Assembly: GCF_027474845.2 (NCBI RefSeq)
Contig: NZ_CP107031.2
Coordinates: forward strand, 620,001 to 684,000
From: Maribacter aestuarii
GTDB taxonomy: Bacteria > Bacteroidota > Bacteroidia > Flavobacteriales > Flavobacteriaceae
Direction of reading: 5' to 3'
DNA: 64,000 bases
Positions within the stretch are counted from its first letter, which is position 1. Each line of letters opens with the position of its first letter. This document shows positions 55,703-64,000 of the stretch, piece by piece. The translations under genes and the position numbers were made by a program. Below the pieces are notes generated by a model, which saw only the letters and a program-made list of their open reading frames with translations, was not told where the DNA came from and did not search any database.

Positions 55703-57223
55703 ATGAACAAAAAAGTGATTTTGATGATATTGGACGGTTGGGGTAAATCTCCCGACCCAAAGATTTCAGCAGTGGATAATGCAAATACACCGTTTATAGA
55801 CAGTTTATATACCAAATACCCCAATGCCAACCTTCTTACCGACGGGATGAACGTAGGCCTGCCTGATGGTCAAATGGGAAATAGCGAGGTAGGGCATATG
55901 AATCTAGGCGCAGGAAGAATTGTCTATCAGGATTTGGCAAAAATCAATTTGGCCATTCAAGAGAACACTTTAAAAGACGAAGCGGTTTTAAAAGAGGCTT
56001 TTCTCCATGCAAAAAACAACAATAAACCAGTTCACTTCCTGGGTCTTTTAAGCGACGGAGGTGTTCACAGCCACATAGAACATCTAAAAGGGCTAATTGC
56101 TGCAGGAAACGATTATGGCCTAACCAATATCTATATACATGCCTTTACGGACGGTAGGGATGTAGACCCAAAAAGCGGCAAAGGTTTTTTGGAAGACCTA
56201 GTAGGCTTTTGTTCCGATAAAAATGCAAAATTGGCCTCGGTCATTGGGAGATATTACGCCATGGACAGGGATAAACGTTGGGAACGAGTGAAATTGGCTT
56301 ATGACGTCATGGTCAATGGAGAAGGTAAAAAATCCACGAACATTGGGAATACAATACAAAAAAGTTATGACGAAGACATTACGGACGAATTTATAAAACC
56401 TATTGTCATGACCAATTCGGACGGAAGTCCAATTGCCAGGATTCAAGAAGACGATGTGGTCGTATTTTTTAACTTCAGGACAGATAGGGGAAGGGAACTT
56501 ACGCAAGTATTGAGTCAAAAGGACATGCATGAATACAATATGCATAAATTAAACCTCTATTATGTGACGATGACCAATTATGATGATTCTTTTAAGAAAA
56601 TTCACATAGTCTACGATAAGGACAACATAAAGGAAACCTTAGGAGAGGTCTTGGCGAATGCGGGCAAAAAACAAATACGCATAGCGGAAACGGAAAAATA
56701 TCCGCATGTTACTTTCTTCTTTAACGGTGGTAGGGAGACTCCTTTTGACGGCGAAAGTCGTTTGTTATGCCCATCACCAAAAGTGGCTACCTACGACATG
56801 AAACCAGAAATGAGCGCCTACGAAATAAGAGATACCATTATTCCAGAGCTTAATAAAGGGGAAGTAGATTTCGTATGCTTAAATTTTGCCAATCCAGATA
56901 TGGTAGGACATACCGGTGATATGAACGCTGCCATTAAGGCCTGCGAAGTGGTCGATGAATGCGCAAAGGCCGTAGTTGAAGCTGGTCTAGAAAACGGGTA
57001 TACTACTTTGGTAATCGCCGATCACGGAAACTGTGAAACTATGGTTAATCCAGATGGTAGTCCAAATACGGCTCATACGACTAACCCGGTACCATTAATC
57101 TTAGTGGACAATGAAATAAAGCAAATAAAGGACGGCGTATTGGGAGATATTGCACCAACGATATTAAAGTTGATGGGAATCCCCAAATCCCAATTTATGA
57201 CCCGTGAATCTTTAGTGGATTAA
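55703..57223 (+). CDS. gpmI: 2,3-bisphosphoglycerate-independent phosphoglycerate mutase
   Basis: Mn-dependent interconversion of 3- and 2-phosphoglycerate. The 506-residue product has MILDGWG with metal ligand Asp, the phosphoserine site QMGNSEVGHMNLGAGR, SDGGVHSHIEHL, FTDGRDVDP and the C-terminal metal cluster ADHGNCETM with AHTTNPVP. Full length. The 30-base gap to map allows readthrough transcription. Confidence 0.97.
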   Translation: MNKKVILMILDGWGKSPDPKISAVDNANTPFIDSLYTKYPNANLLTDGMNVGLPDGQMGNSEVGHMNLGAGRIVYQDLAKINLAIQENTLKDEAVLKEAFLHAKNNNKPVHFLGLLSDGGVHSHIEHLKGLIAAGNDYGLTNIYIHAFTDGRDVDPKSGKGFLEDLVGFCSDKNAKLASVIGRYYAMDRDKRWERVKLAYDVMVNGEGKKSTNIGNTIQKSYDEDITDEFIKPIVMTNSDGSPIARIQEDDVVVFFNFRTDRGRELTQVLSQKDMHEYNMHKLNLYYVTMTNYDDSFKKIHIVYDKDNIKETLGEVLANAGKKQIRIAETEKYPHVTFFFNGGRETPFDGESRLLCPSPKVATYDMKPEMSAYEIRDTIIPELNKGEVDFVCLNFANPDMVGHTGDMNAAIKACEVVDECAKAVVEAGLENGYTTLVIADHGNCETMVNPDGSPNTAHTTNPVPLILVDNEIKQIKDGVLGDIAPTILKLMGIPKSQFMTRESLVD

Positions 57224-57240
57224 TATTTTATAAATTAATC

Positions 57241-57248
57241 TACCTTTG
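57241..57248 (+). promoter_or_regulatory. possible -7 element immediately before map
   Basis: TACCTTTG matches TAnnTTTG but ends only five bases before the map ATG; weak. Confidence 0.3.
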
Positions 57249-57253
57249 CAGCT

Positions 57254-58072
57254 ATGGTGAAAATAAAATCAGCCGAGGAAATAGAATTGATGCGTGAAAG
57301 CGCACTTATCGTGTCCAAGACTTTGGGGATGATAGCCGCTGAAATAAAACCTGGAGTAAATGCCTTGCATCTGGACAAACTAGCCGAGGAATTCATTCGG
57401 GACCATGGAGCCGAACCCGGATTTTTAGGAATGTACGGCTTTCCGAACACCCTAAATATGAGTCCTAACGCTCAAGTGGTGCATGGAATTCCCAATGCCG
57501 AACCCTTAAAAGACGGGGACATTATATCGGTGGATTGTGGAGCAGTAAAGAATGGATACTATGGAGACCACGCTTATACGTTTGAGATAGGGGAAGTGGC
57601 AGAAGAAACCAAAAAGCTTCTTAAGGTTACTAAAGAATCGCTGTATATTGGTATTCGTGAATTCAAGTTGGGAAACCGTGTGGGTGATGTAGGTTTTGCT
57701 ATTCAAAATTACTGTGAAAGTCATGGCTACGGTGTAGTCAGGGAACTTGTTGGCCACGGATTAGGGAAGAAACTACATGAGAGTCCGGAAATGCCTAATT
57801 ATGGCCGAAGGGGAAGAGGAAAAAAATTCGTGAATGGAATGACCGTAGCCATTGAGCCCATGATCAATATGGGAACCAAAAACATAAAACAACTTAAGGA
57901 TGGTTGGACTATTCTAACTGCAGATGGTAAACCTAGCGCCCATTTTGAACATGATGTGGCCCTCATTAATGGAAAACCCGAACTATTATCCACTTTCCAA
58001 TATATTTATGATGCTCTGGGAATAGAGTCGGATGAGGAAGATGAATTTAGACCAACTAAGGTACAGTCCTAG
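57254..58072 (+). CDS. map: type I methionine aminopeptidase
   Basis: Removes N-terminal methionine from nascent proteins. The 272-residue product has the five metal ligands of the pita-bread fold in VDCGAVKNGYYGDHAYTF (two Asp), GHGLGKKLHESP (His), AIEPMINMG (Glu) and FEHDVAL (Glu). The short N-terminus marks the bacterial type Ia form. The C-terminal ~20 residues are acidic. A methyltransferase gene follows after 11 bases. Confidence 0.97.
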   Translation: MVKIKSAEEIELMRESALIVSKTLGMIAAEIKPGVNALHLDKLAEEFIRDHGAEPGFLGMYGFPNTLNMSPNAQVVHGIPNAEPLKDGDIISVDCGAVKNGYYGDHAYTFEIGEVAEETKKLLKVTKESLYIGIREFKLGNRVGDVGFAIQNYCESHGYGVVRELVGHGLGKKLHESPEMPNYGRRGRGKKFVNGMTVAIEPMINMGTKNIKQLKDGWTILTADGKPSAHFEHDVALINGKPELLSTFQYIYDALGIESDEEDEFRPTKVQS

Positions 58073-58083
58073 GTGCTAAGAAG

Positions 58084-58848
58084 ATGAAGAAAATCTTTCG
58101 CTTTTTTCTAAACATCATACCACGTCCCGTACTTATCCAATTCAGTTATTTTCTTAGGCCGCTATTCGCTTGGTATTATTCTGGTGATACTTATGAGGAT
58201 CCAATTGACGGAAAAAAATTTCGCAGTTTCTTACCTTATGGTTATGAAAAGCCTAGGGAAAATGTACTATCCCCCTCCACCCTGTCCTTAGAAAGACATC
58301 GGCTACTCTGGTTGTACCTCAAGAACGAAACAACTTTTTTTAAAGCTCCGGCAAAGGTGCTACATTTTGCGCCCGAACAAGCTTTCTATAAACGCTTTAA
58401 AAGGCTAACGAACATAAACTATACGACTACAGATCTTAATTCCCCACTAGCCGATGTAAAAGCAGACATCTGTAATTTGCCTTTTGCTGAAAATTCCTTT
58501 GACATTATCCTTTGCAATCATGTTTTAGAACATATACCTGACGATGAAAAGGCCATGCAGGAACTCTATCGTGTTTTAAAACATAATGGTTGGGGTATTT
58601 TTCAAATACCACAGGATATTAACCGCCAAGAGACCTTTGAAGATGATTCCATCACCGATAAAAAGGAAAGGGCAAAAATTTTCGGGCAGTATGACCACGT
58701 TCGTATCTACGGAACGGATTATTTTGATAAATTGAGAAGCGTTGGTTTTAAGGTAGAGGCTGTAAATTACACTTCAATAATTCCGTTAGTTGATGTAGAA
58801 AAGTACAGATTGGCCAAAGGCGAACTCATCCCCTTGGTACGTAAATGA
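58084..58848 (+). CDS. class I SAM-dependent methyltransferase
   Basis: 254 residues. Methyltransf_11-type core: KVLHFAPEQAFYKRF (motif I variant, no GxGxG), DICNLPFAENSFDIILCNHVLEHIPDDEKAM and YRVLKHNGWGIFQIP. The variant AdoMet loop and a ~90-residue N-terminal region set it apart from ubiquinone-type enzymes. Acceptor unknown. Its last base abuts the stop of the convergent apbE gene. Confidence 0.88.
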   Translation: MKKIFRFFLNIIPRPVLIQFSYFLRPLFAWYYSGDTYEDPIDGKKFRSFLPYGYEKPRENVLSPSTLSLERHRLLWLYLKNETTFFKAPAKVLHFAPEQAFYKRFKRLTNINYTTTDLNSPLADVKADICNLPFAENSFDIILCNHVLEHIPDDEKAMQELYRVLKHNGWGIFQIPQDINRQETFEDDSITDKKERAKIFGQYDHVRIYGTDYFDKLRSVGFKVEAVNYTSIIPLVDVEKYRLAKGELIPLVRK

Positions 58849-59856
58849 TTATTTTACTACCAGTTCTTCAAATCCTGAAGTTAAAAACTCTTGGGTTTGC
58901 CCCTGCTCATCCATATAAATGATATAAGCTTCTAGCGTTCTATTTTTAGAAATGACATCAAAGGCTTTTTCCAAATCCATTGCCATAAACGCAGTTGCAT
59001 ATGCATCGGCCGTGGCACAATTATTAGCAACTACGGTTACGCCAAGCGTATTTGAGTTTTTGGTATAGCCCGTCTTAGGGTCAATAGTATGTACAAATTT
59101 CATTCCTGTACGCTCATCAATTCTGAACTTTCTATAATTTCCAGAGGAAGCTAGCGCCCTATCACTCAAATTAATTACCTGCTTCAATTCCCTACCCTCG
59201 GTTATTTCCGGGTCGTCTATACCAACTACCCATGGCTTTTCCTTAATCTTATTCTGGCCTTTCGCGACTAGTTCGCCACCCACCTCAATTAAATAATTGG
59301 CTATCCCCTGGTTATCTAGCATTACCGCCAACCTGTCTATTGCATAGCCTTTGGCAATGGCATTGAAGTCAAAATAGATGTTGGGATGCGTCTTTTTAAT
59401 GGTACCAACTTGGGAGAGCGATACCTTATCAAAACCAACATACTTTAGTAGACTGTCAATTTTAACACTATCCATTTCAATTTTCCTTTCCGGGCCAAAA
59501 CCCCATGCGTTTACCAATACCCCTACGGTAGGATCAAAATATCCATCAGTTGCCTTATAAATTTCTTTTGAAAGATTAAAGACTTCTTTGAACATATGGT
59601 CGACTTCTACACTACTATCCCCATTATTTATTTTAGAAATATCTGAATTGGGAATGTATGTGGACAGCGACTGATTGACCGCTTTAAAAACTGAATCTAT
59701 CTCTGTTTCAAAAGATTGTTCTTGATTTGAGAAATAAATTATACTGTACGTTGTTCCCAAAGCTTGTCCCGTAGCTTTATTTTTTACGAGATTACCTTCG
59801 TTGCACGAAACGAACATGATACAGACACATATTAAAAATTGGAATTTCATTCTCAT
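58849..59856 (-). CDS. apbE: FAD:protein FMN transferase
   Basis: Attaches FMN through a phosphoester bond to Thr residues of NqrB and NqrC. The 335-residue lipoprotein has a lipobox (CIMFVSC), TGQALGTTYSIIYF, the FDFNAIAKGYAIDRLA flavin-binding segment, YLIEVGGELVAKGQN and the metal site in ATADAYATAFMAMD. It is encoded just downstream of the nqr genes and overlaps the preceding small gene by four bases (ATGA). NqrC carries the DALAGATI target. Confidence 0.96.
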   Translation of the reverse strand: MRMKFQFLICVCIMFVSCNEGNLVKNKATGQALGTTYSIIYFSNQEQSFETEIDSVFKAVNQSLSTYIPNSDISKINNGDSSVEVDHMFKEVFNLSKEIYKATDGYFDPTVGVLVNAWGFGPERKIEMDSVKIDSLLKYVGFDKVSLSQVGTIKKTHPNIYFDFNAIAKGYAIDRLAVMLDNQGIANYLIEVGGELVAKGQNKIKEKPWVVGIDDPEITEGRELKQVINLSDRALASSGNYRKFRIDERTGMKFVHTIDPKTGYTKNSNTLGVTVVANNCATADAYATAFMAMDLEKAFDVISKNRTLEAYIIYMDEQGQTQEFLTSGFEELVVK

Positions 59857-60215
59857 ATCAAAATTAAACCATCGTAATCCACAATATATTCTTCATTCAA
59901 ATATACAGGGAGATTATAATCCTTGGAATTGACCAAGCCAACGGGCGCATAATAGGTGTTTGCTTCAAATTTCAAAGCATGTTCCTTCATTTTATTCAAA
60001 TCTGCCCTATAAAATTCCAAGTCTTTAGGGTCGCCAGGATATTCAATACTCTTCACCACTATAAAGTGAAGCTTTTTGTTCTTGGTACAAACAAACTGTG
60101 GATTTTTTTAAGCTTACTGTTGACTGACAAAAATTCAAATCCATCGGCTTCTAATTGTTTCCCAACGATATTCATAGCCAAATTATGAAGTTCTTGTGCA
60201 CTTAATGGTTGCATG
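59853..60215 (-). CDS. small conserved protein between nqrF and apbE, with two compensating one-base shifts
   Basis: ATG at 60215 gives MQPLSAQELHN. One base must be dropped from the A4 run at 60180-60183 (plus strand) to continue as LAMNIVGKQLEADGFEFLSV, and one added to the T7 run at 60103-60109 to reach NPQFVCTKNKKLHFIVVKSI and the final frame. The corrected protein is 120 residues, soluble, and ends in EEYIVDYDGLILI. I recall relatives being labelled NQR subunit F in databases, but it has no NqrF domain. Overlap with apbE suggests a role with flavinylation or NQR assembly, which is inference. Confidence 0.7.
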
Positions 60216-60231
60216 TGATAAGTCTTTTCCA

Positions 60232-60262
60232 AAAAAACCGATATTAGAAATATCGGTTCTTT
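60232..60262 (-). terminator. terminator of the nqr operon
   Basis: AACCGATAT / ATATCGGTT stem, 5-base loop; T-runs on both sides (minus strand TTTTTTTGG). It lies past the nqrF stop and before the small gene, so that gene and apbE probably have their own promoter or depend on readthrough. Confidence 0.85.
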
Positions 60263-60314
60263 TTATAAATTAATGTTTCATAAGAAAATGAAACAGTTTC
60301 AATACTATTTTATT

Positions 60315-61622
60315 TTAACCGCCAAAATCATCAAAACGGATATGTTCATCTGGGATACCAAAATCCTCACCCATTTTTTGTACCGCTTTGTTCATCAATG
60401 GAGGGCCGCAGAAATAAAGCTCAATATCTTCAGGAGATTCGTGATGGCTTAAGTAGTGATCGATAACGCAATTGTGAATAAAGCCCACAAAACCGTCGCC
60501 AGGAGCGTCTATATCTTCTTTCACCTTCCAGTTATCCTCTTCCAAGGGCTCAGAAAGCGCCATGTAAAACTTGAAATTAGGAAAGTCCCTTTCCAAAGCT
60601 TTGAAATGATCTATATAAAACAATTCTCTTTTTGAACGACCACCGTACCAATAGGTCACTTTTCTATCGGTCTTCAAAGTTTTGAATAAATGGTATAAGT
60701 GCGATCGCATAGGTGCCATACCTGCTCCTCCACCTACGTATAACATCTCAGAATCCGATTCATTGATGAAGAATTCTCCGTAAGGTCCTGAAATGGTAAC
60801 ATCATCACCGGGTTTTAGGGCGAAAATATAGGAAGAAGCAACCCCCGGATTAACATCCATCCATCCATTTTTTGACCTATCCCAAGGTGGTGTAGCAATA
60901 CGAACATTCAACATAATTTCCCTTCCTTCCGCTGGAAAAGATGCCATGGAATAGGCTCTTTCTACGGTTTCCGGGTTTTTCATTACCAAGGGCCACAAAT
61001 TAAATTTGTCCCATTCTGCCTGAAATTTATCGGGAGTCTCATGCTCTTCTGGATGCGCCGTAATGTCAATATCAGAATATTTGACCTCACACTTTGGTAT
61101 TTCAATTTGAATATACCCACCAGCCTTATAGCCCATATCCTCCGGTATCTCTACTACGAATTCTTTAATAAATGATGCTACATTATAGTTACGCACCACT
61201 TTGGCAGGCCATTTTTTGATGCCGAATACTTCTTCAGGAATGGTAATTTCCATATCCTGCTTAACCTTGACCTGACATGCCAAGCGCGCACCTTGATTCA
61301 ATTCTTTTTTAGAGAAATGAGGTGTTTCTGTGGGCAACGCCTCACCACCACCTGAGAGCACGTGACATTCACACTGAATACATGTTCCACCGCCACCACA
61401 GGCTGATGGTAAAAACACTTTTTGGTTTCCTAGAGTAGATAACAAAGTTCCTCCAGAAGAAACCTCTATTTTTTTCTCGCCATTTATAGTTAAAGTTACC
61501 GGTCCTGAGGGCGACAACTTTTCTTTTGTAAACAATAGCAAGGCCACCAATACCATTAAAAGTATTAAGAAGGCAACTACCGTTATCAATATCGTTCCAC
61601 TCGTACTTGCAGCTAAAATCAT
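60315..61622 (-). CDS. nqrF: Na+-translocating NADH:quinone reductase subunit F
   Basis: Entry point of electrons from NADH. The 435-residue product has an N-terminal membrane helix, a [2Fe-2S] ferredoxin domain (SACGGGGTCIQCECHV and the distant C in RLACQVKV), a FAD domain (VERAYSMASFPAEG) and an NADH domain (YVGGGAGMAPMRSHLYHLF, LYFCGPPLM). Complete. The nqrE stop is two bases upstream of its start. Confidence 0.97.
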   Translation of the reverse strand: MILAASTSGTILITVVAFLILLMVLVALLLFTKEKLSPSGPVTLTINGEKKIEVSSGGTLLSTLGNQKVFLPSACGGGGTCIQCECHVLSGGGEALPTETPHFSKKELNQGARLACQVKVKQDMEITIPEEVFGIKKWPAKVVRNYNVASFIKEFVVEIPEDMGYKAGGYIQIEIPKCEVKYSDIDITAHPEEHETPDKFQAEWDKFNLWPLVMKNPETVERAYSMASFPAEGREIMLNVRIATPPWDRSKNGWMDVNPGVASSYIFALKPGDDVTISGPYGEFFINESDSEMLYVGGGAGMAPMRSHLYHLFKTLKTDRKVTYWYGGRSKRELFYIDHFKALERDFPNFKFYMALSEPLEEDNWKVKEDIDAPGDGFVGFIHNCVIDHYLSHHESPEDIELYFCGPPLMNKAVQKMGEDFGIPDEHIRFDDFGG

Positions 61623-61624
61623 TC

Positions 61625-62380
61625 TTATTCGTTTACATCGTTATAAGAGATTTCCTTATCGTCTATCTCTTCTTCAATTTTACTTACTTCATCAACTGGA
61701 GAAATTTTTTCTTCTACCTTAATTTCTACCGCTGTTTCTGGCGTCTCCACTGGGTCGTCTCCTCCGGTTAACATTCCACCAAAACTTTGAAATCCAATCC
61801 CCATTAATCCGGTAATAATGAACGTTATTCCTAGTCCACGTAGAGGAGCGGGTACATTTGAATATCTGATTTTTTCCCTTATTGCGGCAATGGCTAAAAT
61901 TGCCAAGAACCAACCGATTCCGGAACTCACTCCATAATTAAAAGCCAAGCCCAAAGTTTCAATCTCTCTAGCCTGCATAAATAAAGAACCCCCTAAGATG
62001 GCACAGTTTACGGCTATCAATGGTAAAAAGATTCCCAAAGAGTTATAAAGTGAAGGTGAGAATTTCTCTACCACTATCTCTACAAGTTGCACCATAGTGG
62101 CGATTGTTGCGATAAAAAGGATAAAGGATAAAAAGCTTAGGTTATATTCCGCATATTCTGGACCCAACCAAGCCAGCGCACCATCTTGTAATAAATATTT
62201 ATCCAGTAACCAGTTTAAGGGCACTGTAACTGCCAATACAAAAATTACCGCAGCACCAAGACCCACAGCCGTCGCTACCTTCTTAGAAACTGCCAAATAA
62301 GAACACATTCCCAAGAACACGGCAAATACCATGTTGTCAATAAAAATGGATTTAAAAAATAACTCTACATGCTCTAACAT
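61625..62380 (-). CDS. nqrE: Na+-translocating NADH:quinone reductase subunit E
   Basis: 251 residues, six membrane helices with the conserved halves VFLGMCSYLAVSKK and GGSLFMQARE. The membrane core ends at ~202, the usual length for NqrE; the remaining ~48 residues form an acidic tail (GGDDPVETPETAVE ... DDKEISYNDVNE) not found in Vibrio NqrE. The cytoplasmic side of the tail is inferred. Confidence 0.95.
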   Translation of the reverse strand: MLEHVELFFKSIFIDNMVFAVFLGMCSYLAVSKKVATAVGLGAAVIFVLAVTVPLNWLLDKYLLQDGALAWLGPEYAEYNLSFLSFILFIATIATMVQLVEIVVEKFSPSLYNSLGIFLPLIAVNCAILGGSLFMQAREIETLGLAFNYGVSSGIGWFLAILAIAAIREKIRYSNVPAPLRGLGITFIITGLMGIGFQSFGGMLTGGDDPVETPETAVEIKVEEKISPVDEVSKIEEEIDDKEISYNDVNE

Positions 62381-62400
62381 AATCTCTTTTTATTGTCTTG

Positions 62401-63048
62401 TTAGTTTTCTTCGACTAAAGCAGGATTTCTTGAACGTTGCACCCATATGATGATACCCACCACAATCAAAGCTGCAGGTGGAATAATCATAAATCCATTA
62501 TTTTCATAACCTGTGGAGTATAGTCCAGTTTTAGCTATTGGGTCACCTAATACCGGAATTCCAAAAAGTGTTCCCGATCCTAGTAATTCCCTGAAAAAAC
62601 CGACCATGATCAATATGACCCCATAACCTAAGGCATTTCCAATACCATCCAAGAAGGATTTCCAAGGACCGTTGGCCAACGCAAAAGCTTCAAAACGCCC
62701 CATTATGATACAATTCGTAATAATCAAACCAACAAAAACGGCTAAAGTTTTACTTAGCTCATAAGCAAAGGCTTTTAAAACCTGATCAACAATAATTACC
62801 AAGGTTGCAACCACAATCAATTGAACGATAATCCTGATTTTTGAGGGTATGATATTACGCATCAATGATACAACTACATTGCCAAGCCCAAGTACAAATA
62901 CTACGGCAAGTGCCATTACTACAGAAGCCTTTAACTCCGCTGTAATCGCTAATGCTGAGCAGATTCCCAATACTTGGATTGTAATTGGATTGTTATCCGC
63001 AAGTGGATCTAAAATTAGATTGGTGTCTTTTTTTGAGAGTAGTGCCAT
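62401..63048 (-). CDS. nqrD: Na+-translocating NADH:quinone reductase subunit D
   Basis: 215-residue membrane subunit, six helices. Core segments: NPITIQVLGICSALAIT, LIITNCIIMGRFEAFA and NGPWKSFLDGIGNALGYG. Homologous to NqrE in inverted topology and to RnfE. The nqrC stop is two bases away. Confidence 0.95.
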   Translation of the reverse strand: MALLSKKDTNLILDPLADNNPITIQVLGICSALAITAELKASVVMALAVVFVLGLGNVVVSLMRNIIPSKIRIIVQLIVVATLVIIVDQVLKAFAYELSKTLAVFVGLIITNCIIMGRFEAFALANGPWKSFLDGIGNALGYGVILIMVGFFRELLGSGTLFGIPVLGDPIAKTGLYSTGYENNGFMIIPPAALIVVGIIIWVQRSRNPALVEEN

Positions 63049-63049
63049 A

Positions 63050-63802
63050 TTACTTTGCTCTAATAGTTTCTAAAAAAGGTTTGTACAAATTAACGCTTTC
63101 CTTAATCATAGCTGATACCCCGTTCCCGGTTATCGTTGCTCCTGCAAGCGCATCAACTTCATTATCCTCCTTATCCTTGTTCAAGGGATCATTGTTTCCT
63201 TTTGCAACCGAGATTCCGGCATATCTTGTTCCATCCAAAATGGACTCCCCAGAAAAGTCGTCCATGAAATAGCGCATTTTAATGTTCGCCCCTAAACCTG
63301 GGGTTTCTCCTTTATGGTCAAAATAAACGCCTTGTACTGTCAACGTTTCATCAAGGGCAACAAAACCCCAAATGGCATCCCAAAGGCCTTTTCCATACAT
63401 TGGGATAATATAAAACTTCTTACCCTCTTTCTCACCAATGAAAACAGGCAATTGATAATCTTGGCCCTTCTTAATGGCCGCTAGCTGTTTTTTTAAATCG
63501 ATAAGAAACGCTTCGTCATTTTGGGTGATTTTATCTCCCTGTATAACTAATTGCTCTTTTATATAGTTTTTGAATTCATTTTCCACTCTATCCGTAGGTA
63601 CGAAGTTAACACTTCCGCTATCATCGCCGTTCTCATTAACGCCCATGGCGTAAAGAATGTTCTGTTGTTTCTCGTACCGCTCATTTTCCTTGATTTGCGG
63701 ACTTAATCCTGAAGCCAAAAAAGCAAGAATTGAACCTACTACTACAACCATTACGGCTGCGAAAACTACGGTATATATGTTTTTATCTGTATCTATTGCC
63801 AT
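63050..63802 (-). CDS. nqrC: Na+-translocating NADH:quinone reductase subunit C
   Basis: 250 residues: one N-terminal membrane helix (VYTVVFAAVMVVVVGSILAFLAS) and a periplasmic FMN-binding domain. The covalent FMN site is the threonine of DALAGATITGNG, matching the ApbE target pattern. Also WDAIWGFVALD and HKGETPGLGANI. Starts two bases after the nqrB stop. Confidence 0.96.
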   Translation of the reverse strand: MAIDTDKNIYTVVFAAVMVVVVGSILAFLASGLSPQIKENERYEKQQNILYAMGVNENGDDSGSVNFVPTDRVENEFKNYIKEQLVIQGDKITQNDEAFLIDLKKQLAAIKKGQDYQLPVFIGEKEGKKFYIIPMYGKGLWDAIWGFVALDETLTVQGVYFDHKGETPGLGANIKMRYFMDDFSGESILDGTRYAGISVAKGNNDPLNKDKEDNEVDALAGATITGNGVSAMIKESVNLYKPFLETIRAK

Positions 63803-63804
63803 AA

Positions 63805-64000
63805 CTAAACTGTTTCGGGTTGTAGTTCTTGTGTTTTGCTCTCGGAGTCCTTTGGTAATATTGTGGCATTCTTTAACCGTTTCATTCTTCGCTTTATATT
63901 TCCACGAATAACATAATGATCAATGGTCGGAGCAAATACGTTCATTAATAATATTGCCAAGAAAACACCTTCTGGATATGCTGGGTTGAAAACCCGTATC
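63805..64000 (-). CDS. nqrB: Na+-translocating NADH:quinone reductase subunit B, C-terminal part (5' end outside window)
   Basis: The last 64 residues are in the window: [33 protein letters not shown], seen here in two parts, is the conserved final helix of NqrB, followed by a charged tail ending LQPETV. The frame is open to the window edge. The covalent FMN threonine lies upstream of the window. Confidence 0.93.
   Translation of the reverse strand, partial: IRVFNPAYPEGVFLAILLMNVFAPTIDHYVIRGNIKRRMKRLKNATILPKDSESKTQELQPETV

Overview
The window looks like chromosomal DNA from a marine member of the Flavobacteriaceae (Bacteroidota). This rests on low GC, -7 promoter elements of the TAnnTTTG type, an Na+-pumping NQR complex, a type IX secretion sorting domain, a kynurenine pathway, CRY-DASH and Fe-S photolyases, and gene orders I associate with that family. 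It is densely coded. No gap between genes exceeds 300 bases, and I saw no rRNA, tRNA, CRISPR array, insertion sequence or prophage.

Layout. 1-8.2 kb: end of an M14-type peptidase, a NUDIX protein, pyrE, birA, then rsfS-ftsH-LUD protein-cdsA-psd-acyl-CoA-binding protein, a membrane proteostasis and phospholipid block. 8.2-16.3 kb (mostly minus): creatininase-like and sterol-desaturase-like enzymes, secreted proteins, a dienelactone-hydrolase-like protein and valS. 16.4-23 kb: DUF1573, a PDZ aspartyl protease, an aminotransferase, murB and two ECF sigma factors, one with its anti-sigma. 23-30.7 kb: lipA, gap, a hybrid histidine kinase, lpxK, a Nif3-like protein and a degenerate zinc-ribbon protein. 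30.7-40.1 kb: kmo and kynU flank a light-response group (flavin reductase, DUF2256, CRY-DASH, Fe-S photolyase), plus clpP, a lipoprotein and an MFS transporter. 40.2-46.8 kb: acetyltransferase, O-methyltransferase, PAP2, TatA, M1 peptidase, a DUF6702-like protein and two paralogous CarboxypepD_reg proteins. 47.0-52.8 kb: a 1546-residue repetitive fibre-like protein overlapping by one base a type IX sorted protein. 53.1-58.8 kb: two peptidases, small proteins, gpmI, map and a methyltransferase. 58.8-64 kb (minus): the end of nqrB, nqrC-D-E-F, a small conserved protein and apbE, which flavinylates NqrB/NqrC.

The most striking technical feature is that at least six genes, three of them normally essential (ftsH, valS, birA), are broken only by one-base length changes in homopolymers. 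This points to sequencing errors, or less likely to slippage. The most striking biological features are the 264-bp near-identical GC-rich repeats in the fibre gene and its coupling to a type IX secreted partner, the four-gene photolyase group, and the paired CarboxypepD_reg proteins that carry a TonB-box-like motif without a barrel.
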